From Brassica napus (taxonomy: Eukaryota; Streptophyta; Magnoliopsida; Brassicales; Brassicaceae): DNA of 64,000 nucleotides. The notes under the pieces were generated by a model, which was given only the letters and a program-made list of their open reading frames with translations, did not search any database and was not told where the DNA came from. The stretch lies in contig NC_063437.1 in NCBI RefSeq assembly GCF_020379485.1, positions 15,897,726-15,961,725 on the forward strand. The letters are read 5' to 3'. Shown here in pieces: positions 10,142-21,858 of the stretch. A program made the translations under genes and the position numbers. The stretch's first letter is position 1, and the number at the start of each line of letters is the position of its first letter.

Positions 10142-11119
10142 GCGTGTGAATGTGATCATGTCTGTGTTATAGACTTATAGTATAATGTTACAACTCGCGA
10201 GATTTTTGTGAGGTTTGGTTTAGATGTAATAGTGAAGTGTGAACGCTTAAGATTGATTAAAAAAATCTTTGTGGTGTCTTTCAATATGATCCAAGCATCT
10301 TTTGAGAGGTTGTGTGACTAGTTGATCTTTCTTGTTTTCTGTGATTAAAGGAAGAAAATGGTAGACAACTGTGAATGGAAGTTTAATAATGTAATTATGT
10401 TAACACTTTAAGATGATACTTACTGCTTTAGTTAGAAAGTTGATGTTGAAAGAAATGTCTCTTGCATTTGTTGGAAGCAATGAAAGAGTAGCTATGAAAA
10501 TAATTGAAAGAGTGAAAAAAAAAACAGAAGATTTCCTTTTTGTTCTTTGTGATTTAATATTTTAGAATCAAAGTTGTTGGTTTGGCCAGCTTATTACATT
10601 CCATGAGATGCAAACTGATGGAGACCGCATATCACAACAAAATCAACATGTAAAATCATCCTTTGATCGATGTGACTCATAATTTTTTTTTTATATTAGA
10701 AAATTGGTCACAACTCTCAACGTTGCGCCACAGTTAGAGACTGGGCATAATAACTTGTTATTTGGGCATAATTAACCCAGACTTTTAGTCAGAATTCTTA
10801 ATTTATGATTTGACATTTTTTTGTTTTTTTTTATATTTTTCAGCTAAGAAACAACTTTTATATCTCTTATTTAATAGACAGTTTTTAACTTTTTTTTAAT
10901 TAAAATCTAAGAAAAACTAAAAACCGTTTCTTAAGTGAAGATAAGAATCCTAATTCAGAGACTGAGGTTAATGATGGTCTTAGGCTTGTAGTCACTACTT
11001 CCTTCGCACCCAGCTTGAAAAAACATGCTATGGTTAAGTTTCACGCATCGTAATTATGGTCACTGAATCAGTAGTTAAAGGAACGTGAGATTTGATATTG
11101 GTAACACCTAAAAGCATGA
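10015..11119. repeat. 1.1-kb direct duplication, copy 2, with a truncated zinc-finger gene tail
   Basis: Near-identical to 3734-4827. It begins with the last 42 codons of the zinc-finger gene (DSLVGEGSGSKSG... to VYTV, stop at 10139-10141), which have no start codon, so this is a gene fragment and not a gene. The MITE-like element is repeated at about 10764-10984. The copies diverge after AAAAGCATGA at 11119. Confidence 0.97.
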
Positions 11120-12374
11120 GCAGCAATGAAAAACCAATAGCTTTTCTAAGTAAAATAATAACATTTATATTTATTACTATATTTCAATTATTTTCAAACA
11201 ATTCCACCACTAATAAAACTACAGCGATAGAAAATTTTCTTTTCTTCCTTGTGGATGTTTTTTTGCCACCAATGGATTTTTATGATTTGCTATTCTCTCT
11301 CATTCTTTTTCAATACTTGTTATTTTTATCATCAGAAACCTATTGAGTGTATCACTAATAGTGCCTAAAGCTCTTCCATCGTATAGGAGAATATCCATGG
11401 TGCATAAAAGAAAGAAACGACAGGAAAGAAGATAAACATAGACAAAAAGGAATAGAAATGATTTGATATCAGGTTCAAGAGCACTAAAACTCTGATCTGA
11501 TCATGGAGGGAGAGAAAAAGGTGCAGACATGACAAACTCATAAGACTGCAACTACAGATATTCATTTCATCATAAACTGGTTCGAAATAGGATCTCCTCT
11601 CTCACTCGAGGAAGGAGAAGTGTCGATAAGGCCATGACAACTTGGTTTGCCTCTCGGCAGTCCTAGTTTAAACATTAGCTAAAGCTTTCACTACGTTTAG
11701 TATCTTTACTTATATTAGAACATTGAAAACAATGTCACACATGTTGTAAAAATAATTTTTGATTTGACTAAATTTAACATTCTTTCAAAAAAAATGTTTT
11801 TTTTCGCAAAATCAAGAGGTTCATGGCTTTTAGGCAAGACAGAGGGCTGCTTGTTATCCTAACAAAGGATGATGTCGGTGTAAATGCTTGCCTTGTGATG
11901 TACTATTACATCTTTCCGATTTCCACTCTATATATATTGTTGGAACAATTTTTGCAATCCTACATTGCTATGATTTGGAGTTACCAGATGGTGCCAGGAC
12001 TAGTCCATCCTTACATCATTCCCAATTTACCCACGATGGAGCTATGCACTCCTTACTAAATACCCCTAAGTATTAGACTGAAGCTGCGTTGCTATTAGTA
12101 ATTTGACAATACCTTATTTGCGGACCAAACCAATGAAATGTACCCTCTTATACTCTTAAAATCTACGATATAGGCCCAACAGAAGATCCATAAACCCATG
12201 ATGATGGAATATTTTCGTCTTTTTCACTAGACCAATTGCAACCATAAGGATTTAACGCTTTTCACCAACGTGACTATAATAAACAAGCATATACATCATT
12301 AATATGCACATATTTATATTTATTAGTTGGTATAGAATGTTTACTTAGAGAGACGTGATGATGGACGGTCTTAA
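11120..12374. other. intergenic between duplication copy 2 and the TPR gene
   Basis: AT-rich DNA. Short open frames at about 11092-11346 and 11823-12059 have no recognised motif and I do not support them as genes. The last few hundred bases probably hold the 3' untranslated region of the TPR gene. Confidence 0.5.
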
Positions 12375-14741
12375 CTACATTATGTCTTCCTGAGACTCGT
12401 CGAGAGGGAAACACGTCTCATCACCGCCAGTGTTCCATAGAAAATTAGCGTAATTAGCGGCATAGAAAGAGTTGGTGGGATCGGCATCGATCGCTTCCAA
12501 GAAAGTCTCCTCAGCAGCCCAAAGATCGTCCCGTGCTCTCCATAAGAACGTGGCGTATTTGCTCAGGGCCTCTGCGTCTTTCGGTTCCACTCCTACCGCT
12601 CTTTTGAAGTATTCTTCTGCTCTGTTATACAAAAATATCACATGAGACACTTATTCACTAGATATAAAAGAATATGAGATGAACAAAATCAGAAATTTCA
12701 TTAGTATTATTAAGTAGCATGATGCTTAAAATAGTGTATAACACCATTGCATGAGGAATCTACATGTTTAAAACACTTTACTAAGCCTCGGCTTATTCGA
12801 ACTCCAAAAGCCTAACCGAGCTTTTATATCATAGGAAAAATGTATATATAAATTTGTACTCAAAAGAACTAAATCGAAAAACCAATCAAACGGCCACACC
12901 TAGTAACCTACTTACTACCAACGAAACTACAATACTAGTACTAATTAAGCTTAGATATATTAAAGCCAATGAAAAAAACATGTGTTAGTTTGTTTTGGTG
13001 AATAAATCTAGACTAGAGGACAGATTGTGAGGCAAAGACTTCAGACAAAGCCACCTTTTAACTTGTTGGATTCTGGTGGGGTGTCTTTAAAGCTCCACCG
13101 TAAACTCCACTATCATCAGCCCTCAAAGACTCAAAGCTCATTGGCTATAACTAATCTTATGTCTTTATTTATTCCCCGCTAGATATTTTTCTGTCCTGTC
13201 TTCTTACTCCAAAAGGAAAATAAATGGTTCAACTCTCTTGGTCGAATATATTCTGCTGATGTAATTATTATGACGATTTAATTTAATTATTTTTTAAAAA
13301 AAAATCCACAATTATGCCCCACTAGTGAATAGAGAAATCATCGAGCACTACGCCTACTTTTGACTGTTAGCATCAACTTGCAGGCTTGCAGCCTCATAAT
13401 TCACATTCACAACCCAAGAAAATCTACTAGGAAGCTTCGAACGAACCTAACTTCAAGTTTACTAAATAAAATCTAATACTTAAAACAAAATTTAACCGAA
13501 ACAATGATAAAGATGTGACAGTAAAAATAGTTTGTTTACCTGTCATAGTCATTAGAGACGATGTAAAGGAACTGAGCATAGTTAGCGAGAAGCAGAGGAT
13601 TATTAGGCTCTTGAGACAGTCCTGTTTGGTAGAGAAGCTCTGTTCTGAAGTAATCAATCTCCCCATCCGCTTCTTCCACTCGAGCATCCAAAGGAGACAC
13701 GAACCGCTTCCTCGTCTCGTGATCCAACAGTGCACTGTCTGTATTTGAAAACTGCATTTCCTCTGCTTCCTCCACAACCGAATTCCACAGCCTGAGTTCG
13801 TCTTGTCCCGACACTGATGTCTCCTCTGACTCTGTTGTCGTTGACCCGAGCGTTGACGAGACTCCTTCGGGTATGATTGTCTTAAACTGTTCTGATCCAT
13901 CATCACCATCTGCTCCGTTTAACACCGGCCGGACGTTCCCGCCGCCGCCATTGTTGTTGCCGCCGACGGAAGCTGTGTTCCCGTTGGGAGACGATACAAA
14001 GAACGTTTTGACAACCGACGAATCGGTTGTTAGCTCTGTTACGGTGGTGATCTGAGGAGGAGCGGTGGCTGCGGCTAAAGCAGAGTTGGTACTGATAGAA
14101 TAAACAGTGAAGTTTGCGAGGAGTATCATCACGTAGACCATCAAGGTAGGCGTGGCGGAGAAGACTTGCTGGAACAGCCAAACGAAGGAAGCGTGCATCT
14201 CTTCTCTAACTCTAAGCAAGATCCCTTGCAAGTCTTCGTAGAAGAGAACCTCTCTCATATGCAGCGTGAAGCTCTGGAGCTCTCGGATCATGAACACCAT
14301 CGAGGAGAAGGCTTTGCTCATCGAGGAGAAGGCCTTGCTCTTCTTGACTCCTTCCTCCCATTTTCGCTTCTTCTTTATTATACGAATCGAGAGAGGAAGG
14401 TCGACGCTGTTCGCTTTCATCTCGATCTCGTGCCATGGCGGTTGTTGTTGTTGTTCTCTCTCGTCGTGGAACCTGAGAGTGAGCTCTTGGATCTTTTTGG
14501 AGAACTCTTCGTCGGAGAAGGGATCTAGGCTTGCGGTAGAGACTCTGCGAATCGAATGAGTCCTTGTGGGGGTGGGTGGTTGCCAAAGCTCGCAGGACTT
14601 GGAGCGATGAGTTCCGAAGAGAGCTGAGCGGTTCAGTCTCTGACAGGATGGAAACGGTGCGTTGTGACGTCGTTTTGAAGGAGATGAAGAATGAGCCGCC
14701 CATTGAAGGAAGGGCGAAGTGTATGCTACTTTCACTCCCAT
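12375..14741 (-). CDS. TPR-like superfamily protein, At2g29670-like, two exons
   Basis: Exon 1 runs 14741-13540 and exon 2 12621-12375. Donor ACAG/GTAAAC and acceptor AACAG/AGCAG join D-R-A-E-E-Y in frame, giving 482 residues. I chose ATG at 14741 (MGVKVAYTSPFLQW) over the upstream in-frame ATG at 14891, because a TATA box at 14846-14855 lies between them. The protein has Ser/Arg-rich N-terminal sequence, a hydrophobic, probably membrane-spanning stretch (about residues 200-217, TLMVYVMILLANF), and at least three TPR-like helical repeats at the C-terminus (LLLANYAQFLY, AEEYFKRAV, ALSKYATFLW, AEETFLEAI, YAANYANFLW). The likely orthologue is Arabidopsis At2g29670, next to the zinc-finger gene there as here. 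Its function is not established; TPRs mediate protein binding. A 21-bp duplication doubles SKAFSSM in the middle. Confidence 0.88.
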
Positions 14742-14845
14742 TCCAAATTTTCGATAGAAATCGAACTTTCTCGGCGAAACTGGTGAGGCGGAGAAGCACG
14801 AGAGGCAAGTAAGTGGAACGCGGAGAGAGAAAGTGAGACGATGAG

Positions 14846-14855
14846 CTTTTATATA
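14846..14855 (-). promoter_or_regulatory. TATA box of the TPR gene
   Basis: TATATAAAAG read on the minus strand, about 105 bp before the chosen start codon at 14741. It decides between two possible starts. Confidence 0.65.
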
Positions 14856-14891
14856 CACAGACGCGGAGCAAAGGGGTTTGTTCACTTGCAC

Positions 14892-16788
14892 GAGTTTATC
14901 AAAAATATCGAAATATATTATTTATTTAATTAATTGAAAAATAATACTAGTACAAAATATCACCGGTTGAACAGCGACGCAGGGGACCTGACAAACAAGT
15001 AGCCGGTCCATAGAACCGACTAATATGATAAACCGGAGATTTATAAGGAGTTTTCATCTGACGGTGTAAAATAAGCCACGTGTCAAATTGATTTTCTTCT
15101 CCAAACTGTTGGGATTCTGATGCTTGCGAAATAGTACCAAAAAACTAATCAACGGTCTTGGAAACGCCATGTAGATATTTATATTGCTTTAAAACCAATT
15201 AAAATCTGAGAAAACAGGCGAGTGGGGTCCGCAGTTTACATGTATTTTGGTAACTGTTGCGATTTACGTCTATGTTCATTTTCTGTTTTGTACTCTTTTT
15301 TTTTTCTTTTTATTACTATACTGAATATGATATGCGAGTCGCTTCTTGGTTTAATATGAGTTACTATGTGCTATAATGATTGTACCAAATAATTAAACAA
15401 GTGATGAGTGAAATGCATTGCTCGTTTTGGGATTCATGTCCAATGGAAGGAAAGTGAACTACGTACGTTGGTTAATTTATCGTATGCGTAGTGAGATATA
15501 TTTCGAGCTCGTTGTATATGGTGAGCCCGTAAGTAACTTCGTATAACTACATGTCAAACCTAAGTTAAACCACCAATATCAAAATCAATTGAATTCATTT
15601 TAGGTTCCGCCATCATTTACAAAACCAACCATTCTGAACCAAACCAAACGGAACCCATGTCGAGAAGAAATACTCAAGATTTGATAGATATCTTGTTTGA
15701 ACGTGCCAAAACCGAGAGAGGGGTGAAAAATCGACGATGGAGAAGGAGAGAACAATATGCACCAACTTGGCCATAAGATAACGTCGTTGAGATAAGGACG
15801 TCGGAAGAAGGCGAAGAATTGACGGCTCTCGTTTGGTATCTGCTCATATCTTCTTAACGGTTGATATTTATCCTTCTTTCGTTGGACTCTTCTCACACTA
15901 CATCGATATAATTCGATACTATAATTTATTCATTCCCGAGGTTCATTCAATATCATTTAATACACGTACGGTGGAATCTTTCTTTCTTTATTACGTCTAT
16001 ATTTGGACCGTCGAGAAAATTCGTAAAAAGAAAAAATTGAGGAAACATGGATTTTATATGATCTTTAGATCGTCTCGTGAGTAGTGTTTGGCATATCGAA
16101 ATATGTAACTGTTGTTAGATTTTATTAAAAATAATTTTTAGAACATGCAGTTCAGAGGAACGTAATTATCTCCAGCTACTTTCATTTGTTGTACGTCTAA
16201 TTCATACATAATTTTCAGTTATTCTCAGTGTATGCTGCTCTTATTTTACATTTACCATATTACTTATTTGGGTTATACCAATCATACGTTCGTTAGCTTT
16301 CAACTATGCTAGTAACGTCTCAACTTTAATTGATGTGTGGTGTGATTGTATCGGAAGAAGAATGTTTGATGTAAAATGAGAGCAAACTACTAAGAATAGA
16401 TGTATAACAGATAATAATCTTCCTCTTTCACCAAAAAAAAAATACTCTTGCTCTAATTATTAGCTTAGTTATAGTATTATTCATACACAGATCTAGAGGT
16501 ACATTACACATACATTCATTCAGTCATAGAAGTTATTAAGCAAGAGATTCATGATTTGATCTGCTTTAGTTGCATCAAACGCCAATGGTAATATACATCT
16601 AATATTGTATGACTGCAACCGTCGGAAGACGAACGGTAGATGTAAAATGCGAACATATAGCAAGAGTAGTTAAAACTTTTTTCCAGAATGGACATAACAA
16701 ATCATGTTGTTCTCAGAACATTTTCAATATAAAACTCCATTTTTTCCTCTAAAATAAAGTAACATAGAATAAGAAATTAAAATGTTCT
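14892..16788. other. intergenic, upstream of the TPR gene
   Basis: AT-rich sequence. Open frames at 15600-15896 and 15833-16084 show no domain and no codon bias I can recognise. No gene supported. Confidence 0.5.
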
Positions 16789-16962
16789 AACCAGGAGCGG
16801 ACCTAAAGCACGAGAAGGTGTGACATGTGTCCCACCCTAATTTTTATTTTTTCATTAATAATTAGTGCTAAGTTTATGCAAGTACATTTACATTAAACTT
16901 TGAGTCATAAGAAAACTGTTACATGCCTCATACTAAAAGCCACCTTGGATCCGCTTCTGGTT
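16789..16962. mobile_element. small TIR element (MITE), about 170 bp
   Basis: The left end AACCAGGAGCGGACC (16789-16803) is matched by the reverse complement of the right end GGATCCGCTTCTGGTT (16947-16962) with few mismatches. The interior is AT-rich and non-coding. This end sequence is common in Brassicaceae intergenic DNA. I could not define a target duplication. Confidence 0.7.
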
Positions 16963-16979
16963 TTAACCATATTTCATTG

Positions 16980-17119
16980 TTCACTCTATAATAGAATAAT
17001 GAACAAATAAAAAATGGATTATTTCATTAATAGAGTAAATTCTATTATAGAGTAAGAAATTGACTAGAATTGGAGTATTTTTTTATCTATATTTTATTTC
17101 AGAGTAAAAAATAGAATGA
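16980..17119. mobile_element. decayed copy of the TCTATTATAGAGT MITE family
   Basis: It contains TCACTCTATAATAGA, TTCTATTATAGAGTAA and ATTTCAGAGTAAAAAATAGA, the same words as the well-preserved element at 54671-54985. The termini are not clear. Confidence 0.5.
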
Positions 17120-17129
17120 CGTTAGAAAT

Positions 17130-17598
17130 TCCCTTATATTTCAGTTTGTTATTTGTTTACATGTCTTAGATGATGCAATTCTTCAACGTACTCTTAACGC
17201 GTCGTAAATATCTGATTCTTTTTTTTGGTAAGTATCTGATTCATCAGAAGAAATCTTTTGACAATTGGCTTCCTTTCAATGGAACCAAGGTTGTGAGCAG
17301 AAACCAGTAAAAAGCATACTTATGAAAATGAAACAGGACACAGAAAGTATCGAATTCAATCAAAGTTATCTAGTTAACATTTAAAACGTATGTTGTTGGG
17401 AATAAATAAATTAGAAATTTTAAGATTATCACTGGCATACTCCTATAAATAAGTCGAACACATGTGGGATCCACTTAGTTCTATAAAAAAATTCTCGTAT
17501 TATCAGCATGGCTCGTCAGTTAAAGTAATTTGTATTCCTTTATCTAGCTAAATATAAGAAGTAGGTTATTTGTGTTGTCTTTTTGGAAATATACAATT
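17130..17598. other. intergenic
   Basis: AT-rich DNA without any supported feature, ending at a T21 run. Confidence 0.5.
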
Positions 17599-19010
17599 AT
17601 TTTTTTTTTTTTTTTTTTTTGGTAAAATGTTAAATATTATACCAATTTTTAAATTGTGACAGCGATTACAGAGAAAAACTAGTAGCGGAATGCAAAATCA
17701 AAAACTAAACAAAAAGATAAACAATGAGATGCAACCAAAGAAGATCGACCATCCTATTTACTAGCTAAACAACGAGACGAGCTAAGACCAAACAAGGTCG
17801 GAAGGCCGGAAATAAAGTAGCCGGTTACCGCGAGCTACCGAGAGATAGGCGCCCTCAAACCTAGAAGCTACGGCTCCTACAGCTTCCAACAACCCATCCC
17901 AACACAAACCGACTTGGAGAATCAAAGCACGAGCGTACTACCAAACCAGACAGACGCACCACCGACGGCACGAGAGAAAACCTCTACGCGACGATGCCGT
18001 CGTTCGAAAAGCAGACCTGGAGATTGCCGTCTCCAAACCTGACCTTCCGTGACCGTATACACCCCTTGAACCGAGAACTCATATAGAGAAAGCGGACCGC
18101 GAAGAAGCTAACCCTCCGGAAATGAACCTACAAGAGAAGCAGCAAACCCGAGTGCCCTACTGCCGCACAGATACTAGTACTAGCCAAAACAACCAAAGGA
18201 AACAAGACAATGTCATCACTTATTTGGGAAGAACGAGCGAGACGAATGGCCTCACCGCCGAGAGCTCCAAGGTAGAGGCGTGGAAACCACCGAATACATC
18301 GGAAACCGCTTACAAACGGAGAAAATGAAGCACTATCCGACAGAACGCGCCACCACTGTCGGTCCATCACGCGCCGCCACCACACGCCGCCGCTAAACCT
18401 GCGCGCTGCCACTGGAGAACACCGGTAGATCGAGATAGATCTGACCTCCGACGAACCCCACGCGCCTCCACTACAGACCATCAGTGGAGCAAACAGAGAC
18501 AGACCCTAGACTCGCGAAATCTTGGATCTGAACCAAACACCGAAGCTGAGAGCAACTCCACCGCACTTTCACGCCGGAAGAGAAACAAAAGCTCCAGGAA
18601 AGCCTCATCAACGCAACACCCATCATCGCTCGCACTGAAACCGGATCCAAAGCAAGAGAAAATCGCCGGTCAGAAAACCCTAGAACTAACCTTCGCCAGA
18701 CACAGGAAGGAGCAGCCGTCGTCCTCAAGCGGTACCACCTCCTACCATCTGACTAGATAAGCTCCGGAGCCACCGGATCTGAACCGGATCTAAGCCAAGA
18801 TCGAGTTATTCCCGCCGCAGAGAGGAGAACACAGAGGGAGACGACAGAGAAAGGAGAGAACACGAAGTCCGGCGGTCGCGCTAAGGACGCGGCAACGACC
18901 GCCGGAGAGGAAGAGCTCCGGTGACTTTCGAGAGTAGGGAAAGGGAGAGAGCAGTCGTGAGGAGAGAGAGAGAGTTCGTTTGATACTACACGACTCGCTT
19001 TTTTTTTTTA
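17599..19010 (-). mobile_element. probable retroposon, minus strand, poly(A) at 17600-17620
   Basis: Read on the minus strand, a GC-richer segment begins with a CT-rich leader near 18980, contains many CGGCG/CCGGAG words unlike the surrounding AT-rich DNA, and ends in an A21 run (T21 at 17600-17620 on the plus strand). This is the outline of a retroposed sequence, either a 5' non-coding part of a LINE or a non-coding retroposon of the Sadhu kind. Frames of 85-117 residues are rich in Arg, Ser and Trp without a reverse transcriptase motif. I found no clear target duplication. The class is uncertain. Confidence 0.45.
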
Positions 19011-19038
19011 TGAATTATGGAAGTGATTAAAGTAATTG

Positions 19039-19374
19039 CTAACGGGCAGCGACAAGAATGACCAAAAAATCAAGACAAATCGGAAAATCAAACACTAAAC
19101 GTCCAAAAAATGTATGGACGGTAAATAAAACAAATAGAAAATGATAGAATACACCATGTGATATAAGGGAGTTTGGTTTATGAAGATTGATATAATGGAC
19201 GATGGGACAAATAATAAATAATACGTTGGGGCCGGGCTTGAGGTCCATTGCATACTCGTCGTCCGAGAGGTCTGGTCCCTTGGCGGCTTCCTCAGGGACG
19301 ATGCTGTTTGGTCTCTTGTTTACGTATCGTGATCTTGTTGACGATAAAAGAAACCCACTCCAAACAAAACACAC
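19039..19374 (-). other. unassigned open frame, possible gene fragment
   Basis: The middle of this 111-residue frame (RYVNKRPNSIVPEEAAKGPD, LSDDEYAMDLKPGPN) reads like real protein sequence, while both ends look like intron or random sequence. It may be one exon of a lost gene. I do not recognise the family. Confidence 0.25.
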
Positions 19375-19604
19375 TCTTAATAATAGTTCAAAATCTTGAA
19401 TATGAATTGCAAAGCAGGAGTGTTACAAAAAAAAAAGGATTGCAAAGCAGGAGAAGGCGATATCATCATATCAGTCATCAAAAAAATACTGAATTACTTA
19501 GCTTTTTATTTTGACCAGATGAATTACTTTGTTATTCAATCGGAAAAGGAGAAATATTCCAAAGCTCAACACTTTGAATTACAAAAATTACTTATTAATT
19601 TTAT

Positions 19605-19812
19605 TAGAGTTAGTTTGAATGATACTATATTTTAGAATGAAAAATAGAGTGATGAACAAAAAACTAAATAAATTTTGAATAGAATAAACTATATTTTATT
19701 ATATATATAGAGTAAACTATATTTTATTCTATTATGAATAGAAAATAGAGTACTATTAAATCATTTTTACTCTAAAGTCTAATTTCTAATTTTAGAGTGG
19801 AAAATAGAACGA
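19605..19812. mobile_element. decayed copy of the TCTATTATAGAGT MITE family
   Basis: It contains AAAAATAGAGTGATGAACAA, ATAGAGTAAACTATATTTTA, TTTTACTCTAAAGTC and GAGTGGAAAATAGAAC, the same vocabulary as 54671-54985. The two halves are inverted with respect to each other, but the ends are eroded. Confidence 0.5.
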
Positions 19813-20821
19813 GGTTGAAGATGCGATATACGAATCTTCTTTTGGTCAAAATGCAAGTCTTTATTTACTTGACCACAGCAATATAGAGCCAACAAAATGC
19901 ATACACAAATTTGAGTGGATGGTGGCTCTTGATAAGATGCTATAGCCAATTTGAGAATCAAATGGAGAGAGACATAACAAAGGCCACCACGCTTATCGCC
20001 TCTTATCTTGTTTCTACCTAGTATTTATCAAAATCTGCCTTTCATATTTCATTCTTATGCATATATACAACTGATATTTTGTTGGCTACGTAACATAAGA
20101 TATATCATCGGTTTATGTGGGTATCCTTTTTCTATAAATTTTTAATGAACATGAAAGCTGAAAGAAATATCTCCACGCCGTATTTATGTTGATATCTCAT
20201 ACTTGAGCAATTATATATGTGGAAATAAATAAATATAAGTGCATTGACACATCGATCACCTAGGTTTCTATCTTCTAGTGTTCTTCTGTAAGTTATGATT
20301 CTTAAATCAACATTTTTGCAATTTCTGATAAGGATCATAAGGGGTGAAATCTTAAGTTCATTCAGTTTTTGTGCATGTAAAATGTGAATAAACTATAAGG
20401 TTAAGGTAAGTTTGCAAGATATGTTTAACATTTACACCCAAAAAAAAAAAGTTTGCAAGATATTTTATTTTCTTGGTGGAAATTGGCTTTGCATGGAAAT
20501 TAAAGTGATCGCTTTTCTGTCTTTTGTTTTGCCGAGAGAATGAAAAGAATAGATGGTGTCAGATCTATTGCCAATGTCACAAAGTACCTTTTTGTTTCAA
20601 AGCAGTTGGTGTTCAAGAAATTCTCAGGATTAAACGAGTAGAACCATGTAAATAACAAATTTTAATACCTAAGCACTAGGTTGATATATGTGATCTAAAC
20701 TCATACTGAATTTACCTTGATCATAAATTCTTATATATCAACTCTGTTCTTACTGGGATGTCCATATGTTACATTTCAATTAAAAGCCTTGATGCTCAAT
20801 TTTTGTTCTTTTTTATTTTGC
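19813..20821. other. intergenic, possibly with a further CDC6 remnant at about 20590-20640
   Basis: AT-rich. The only hint of coding is at about 20588-20640, where one frame reads FKAVGVQEILRI, which could be an eroded piece of the CDC6 exon preceding the certain remnants. No other gene supported. Confidence 0.4.
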
Positions 20822-21858
20822 GTTGTGCGAGAAAGTATCAGCTGCATCAGAACTCAGAAGACATGAGAAAGGCTCGATCTGTCTGCCGGTGAATACTCTT
20901 GAATTGTTATCTCTGAAGTTTCGTAAGAAGAATGATATAGTACACTATCTATTATAATTCTCTATTCTTGAAATCATCACACTGAAGTCGCCAATCCCTT
21001 TTTTTCTTCTTATTGTTCGATATTCAGGAGTGCCTTAGAAATCTTAGAAACAGAATTAAAGGTTCAACAGATCAAGAACCACAAAGTCCAGTTGTAGAGG
21101 ATCAAGTGGTTAGTATTTTCACTCTCTAATTTACCCGGTCGGTTCACTACTGACTCACGATGTAAATATGTAGGATCCATATAATATGTGGTCTTACATC
21201 TTAATTGCTATCATTGATATCTCTACAGGTCAAGATGAATCATATGGTAACTTCATTGGCAAAGACCTTTAAATCTCCACTAGTTGACACCATTCAATCT
21301 ATTCTTCAACACCAGCAAGTAAGTTACATCAACATAAACTTATTGATATCTGGTACTTTTGTTCTCAAGTCTTAGTATATTTTACAACATGCATATGCAA
21401 ATCTTTTTTCTTGTTTGCCATTGTGTTCTAAAGTATAGTTCATATATTTTGAAAACAAATACTAAGTTTTGGATAACAAAAATGAAGTCACAAAAAACTT
21501 AAGACCCATGCTGGTTTATTTCGCGTATGGTTAAGTATACTGAATCTGAATGTTAGTAGTGGACTGTAATCACATTGCTTCTATTGAAAACTTGCAGATC
21601 GTAGTCTGCTCTGCTGCAAAGGCCTTTAGAGAAAGAAAAAAGGACAGAAGCATTGCACTATTGCTGAGAATAATATTTATTGAATGAACAATAGACACAA
21701 ACACATATAACTAAAGACATTGTACATAATATTTTCGTCTCTGTGTTTGACACTTTGATGCAATTAAATAAGTTATACTTGGAAATATGTAAATCTTCGA
21801 TGATCACTCCAGCTGGAATTGTAGAGTTCAATAACATTGTACGGTGCTAAACGACCAG
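20822..21858 (+). pseudogene. CDC6: CDC6 (replication licensing ATPase) remnant, At2g29680-like
   Basis: Five consecutive exon remnants follow the C-terminal half of plant CDC6, with several original splice sites still visible. 20822-20888: CARK, then SAAS after a shift, then MRKARSVCR. 21028-21108: SALEILETELK, frameshift, GSTDQEPQSPVVEDQV. 21229-21318: VKMNHMVTSLAKTFKSPLVD and TIQSILQHQQ. 21598 onward: IVVCSAAKAFRERKKDRS, then loss of similarity. 21767-21858: NKLYLEICKSSMITPAGIVE, frameshift, TVLNDQ. The ATPase half and the final exon are missing. CDC6 loads the MCM helicase at replication origins; this copy cannot encode it. Its place after the At2g29660-like and At2g29670-like genes matches Arabidopsis order, so it is a decayed syntenic copy and not a retrocopy (introns are kept). 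Confidence 0.85.

Noticed and set aside
13427..14871. Long alternative frames over the TPR exon
   Set aside because: They are shadows of the real exon in other frames, with skewed composition and no motif.
14742..14891. Upstream in-frame ATG extending the TPR-like protein by 50 residues
   Set aside because: A TATA box lies between the two ATGs, and MGVKVAYTS at 14741 looks like the natural start.
15600..16084. Two overlapping open frames in intergenic DNA
   Set aside because: No domain, no conserved start context and no splice partners.
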